From NCBI GenBank assembly GCA_963642245.1, contig CAVIFY010000034.1, forward strand, positions 1-21,844: 21,844 nucleotides of DNA, given 5' to 3'. Under the pieces are notes generated by a model. The model was not told where the DNA came from. It did no database searches and worked only from the letters and a program-made list of their open reading frames with translations. Shown piece after piece: positions 21,844 through 21,844 of this stretch. Numbering within the stretch: position 1 is the stretch's first letter; the number at the start of each line of letters is the position of its first letter. The translations under genes were made by a program, and so were the position numbers. The DNA comes from CAG-217 sp963642245. GTDB lineage: Bacteria > Bacillota > Clostridia > Oscillospirales > Acutalibacteraceae.

Positions 21844-21844
21844 T

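Overview
The window looks like a chromosomal piece of a moderately GC-rich anaerobic Firmicute, probably a gut clostridium of the Oscillospiraceae/Ruminococcaceae kind. This is inferred from the LCP, CrcB, LepA, PqqD and IolC-like protein types, Gram-positive ribosome binding sites (GGAGG), strong TTGACA promoters and the intergenic palindromes at the right end. No 16S or tRNA gene is present to confirm it.

Region 1 (1-6875) is a complete type II-A CRISPR-Cas locus read leftward: cas9 (1332 aa), cas1, cas2, csn2, a short leader, then an array of 36-bp repeats and 30-bp spacers that runs off the left edge. A tracrRNA gene lies upstream of cas9 on the opposite strand, with its own near-consensus promoter, an anti-repeat matching the array, three hairpins and an intrinsic terminator. 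The cas9 and tracrRNA promoters overlap at their -35 boxes. All Cas9 nuclease residues are present, but the two arginines that read the NGG PAM in S. pyogenes Cas9 are replaced. The 3' end of cas9 is much more AT-rich than its body.

Region 2 (6880-10663) holds an inverted repeat, a bidirectional terminator, and a leftward run of pqqD-like, nucleotidyltransferase, crcB and lepA genes that are tightly packed or overlapping.

Region 3 (10707-16650) holds a strikingly AT-rich DUF262/HNH gene (probable phage or foreign-DNA defence) between pqqD and rlmD, then rlmD and a calcium-type P-type ATPase, all leftward.

Region 4 (16736-18998) contains an IolC-like sugar kinase and a class II aldolase directly downstream of the RNase P RNA gene rnpB, all leftward. 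Region 5 (19123-21575) runs rightward: an LCP-family cell-wall ligase, a small CDCxxC protein and a lipoprotein, ending at a strong terminator. The last 270 bases are a cluster of short palindromic repeats.

Two defence systems (type II-A CRISPR and DUF262/HNH) therefore sit within 6 kb of each other among housekeeping genes. The most unusual points are the Cas9 PAM-contact substitutions with a composition shift, the shared cas9/tracrRNA promoter region, the tracrRNA layout, and the DUF262 insertion.
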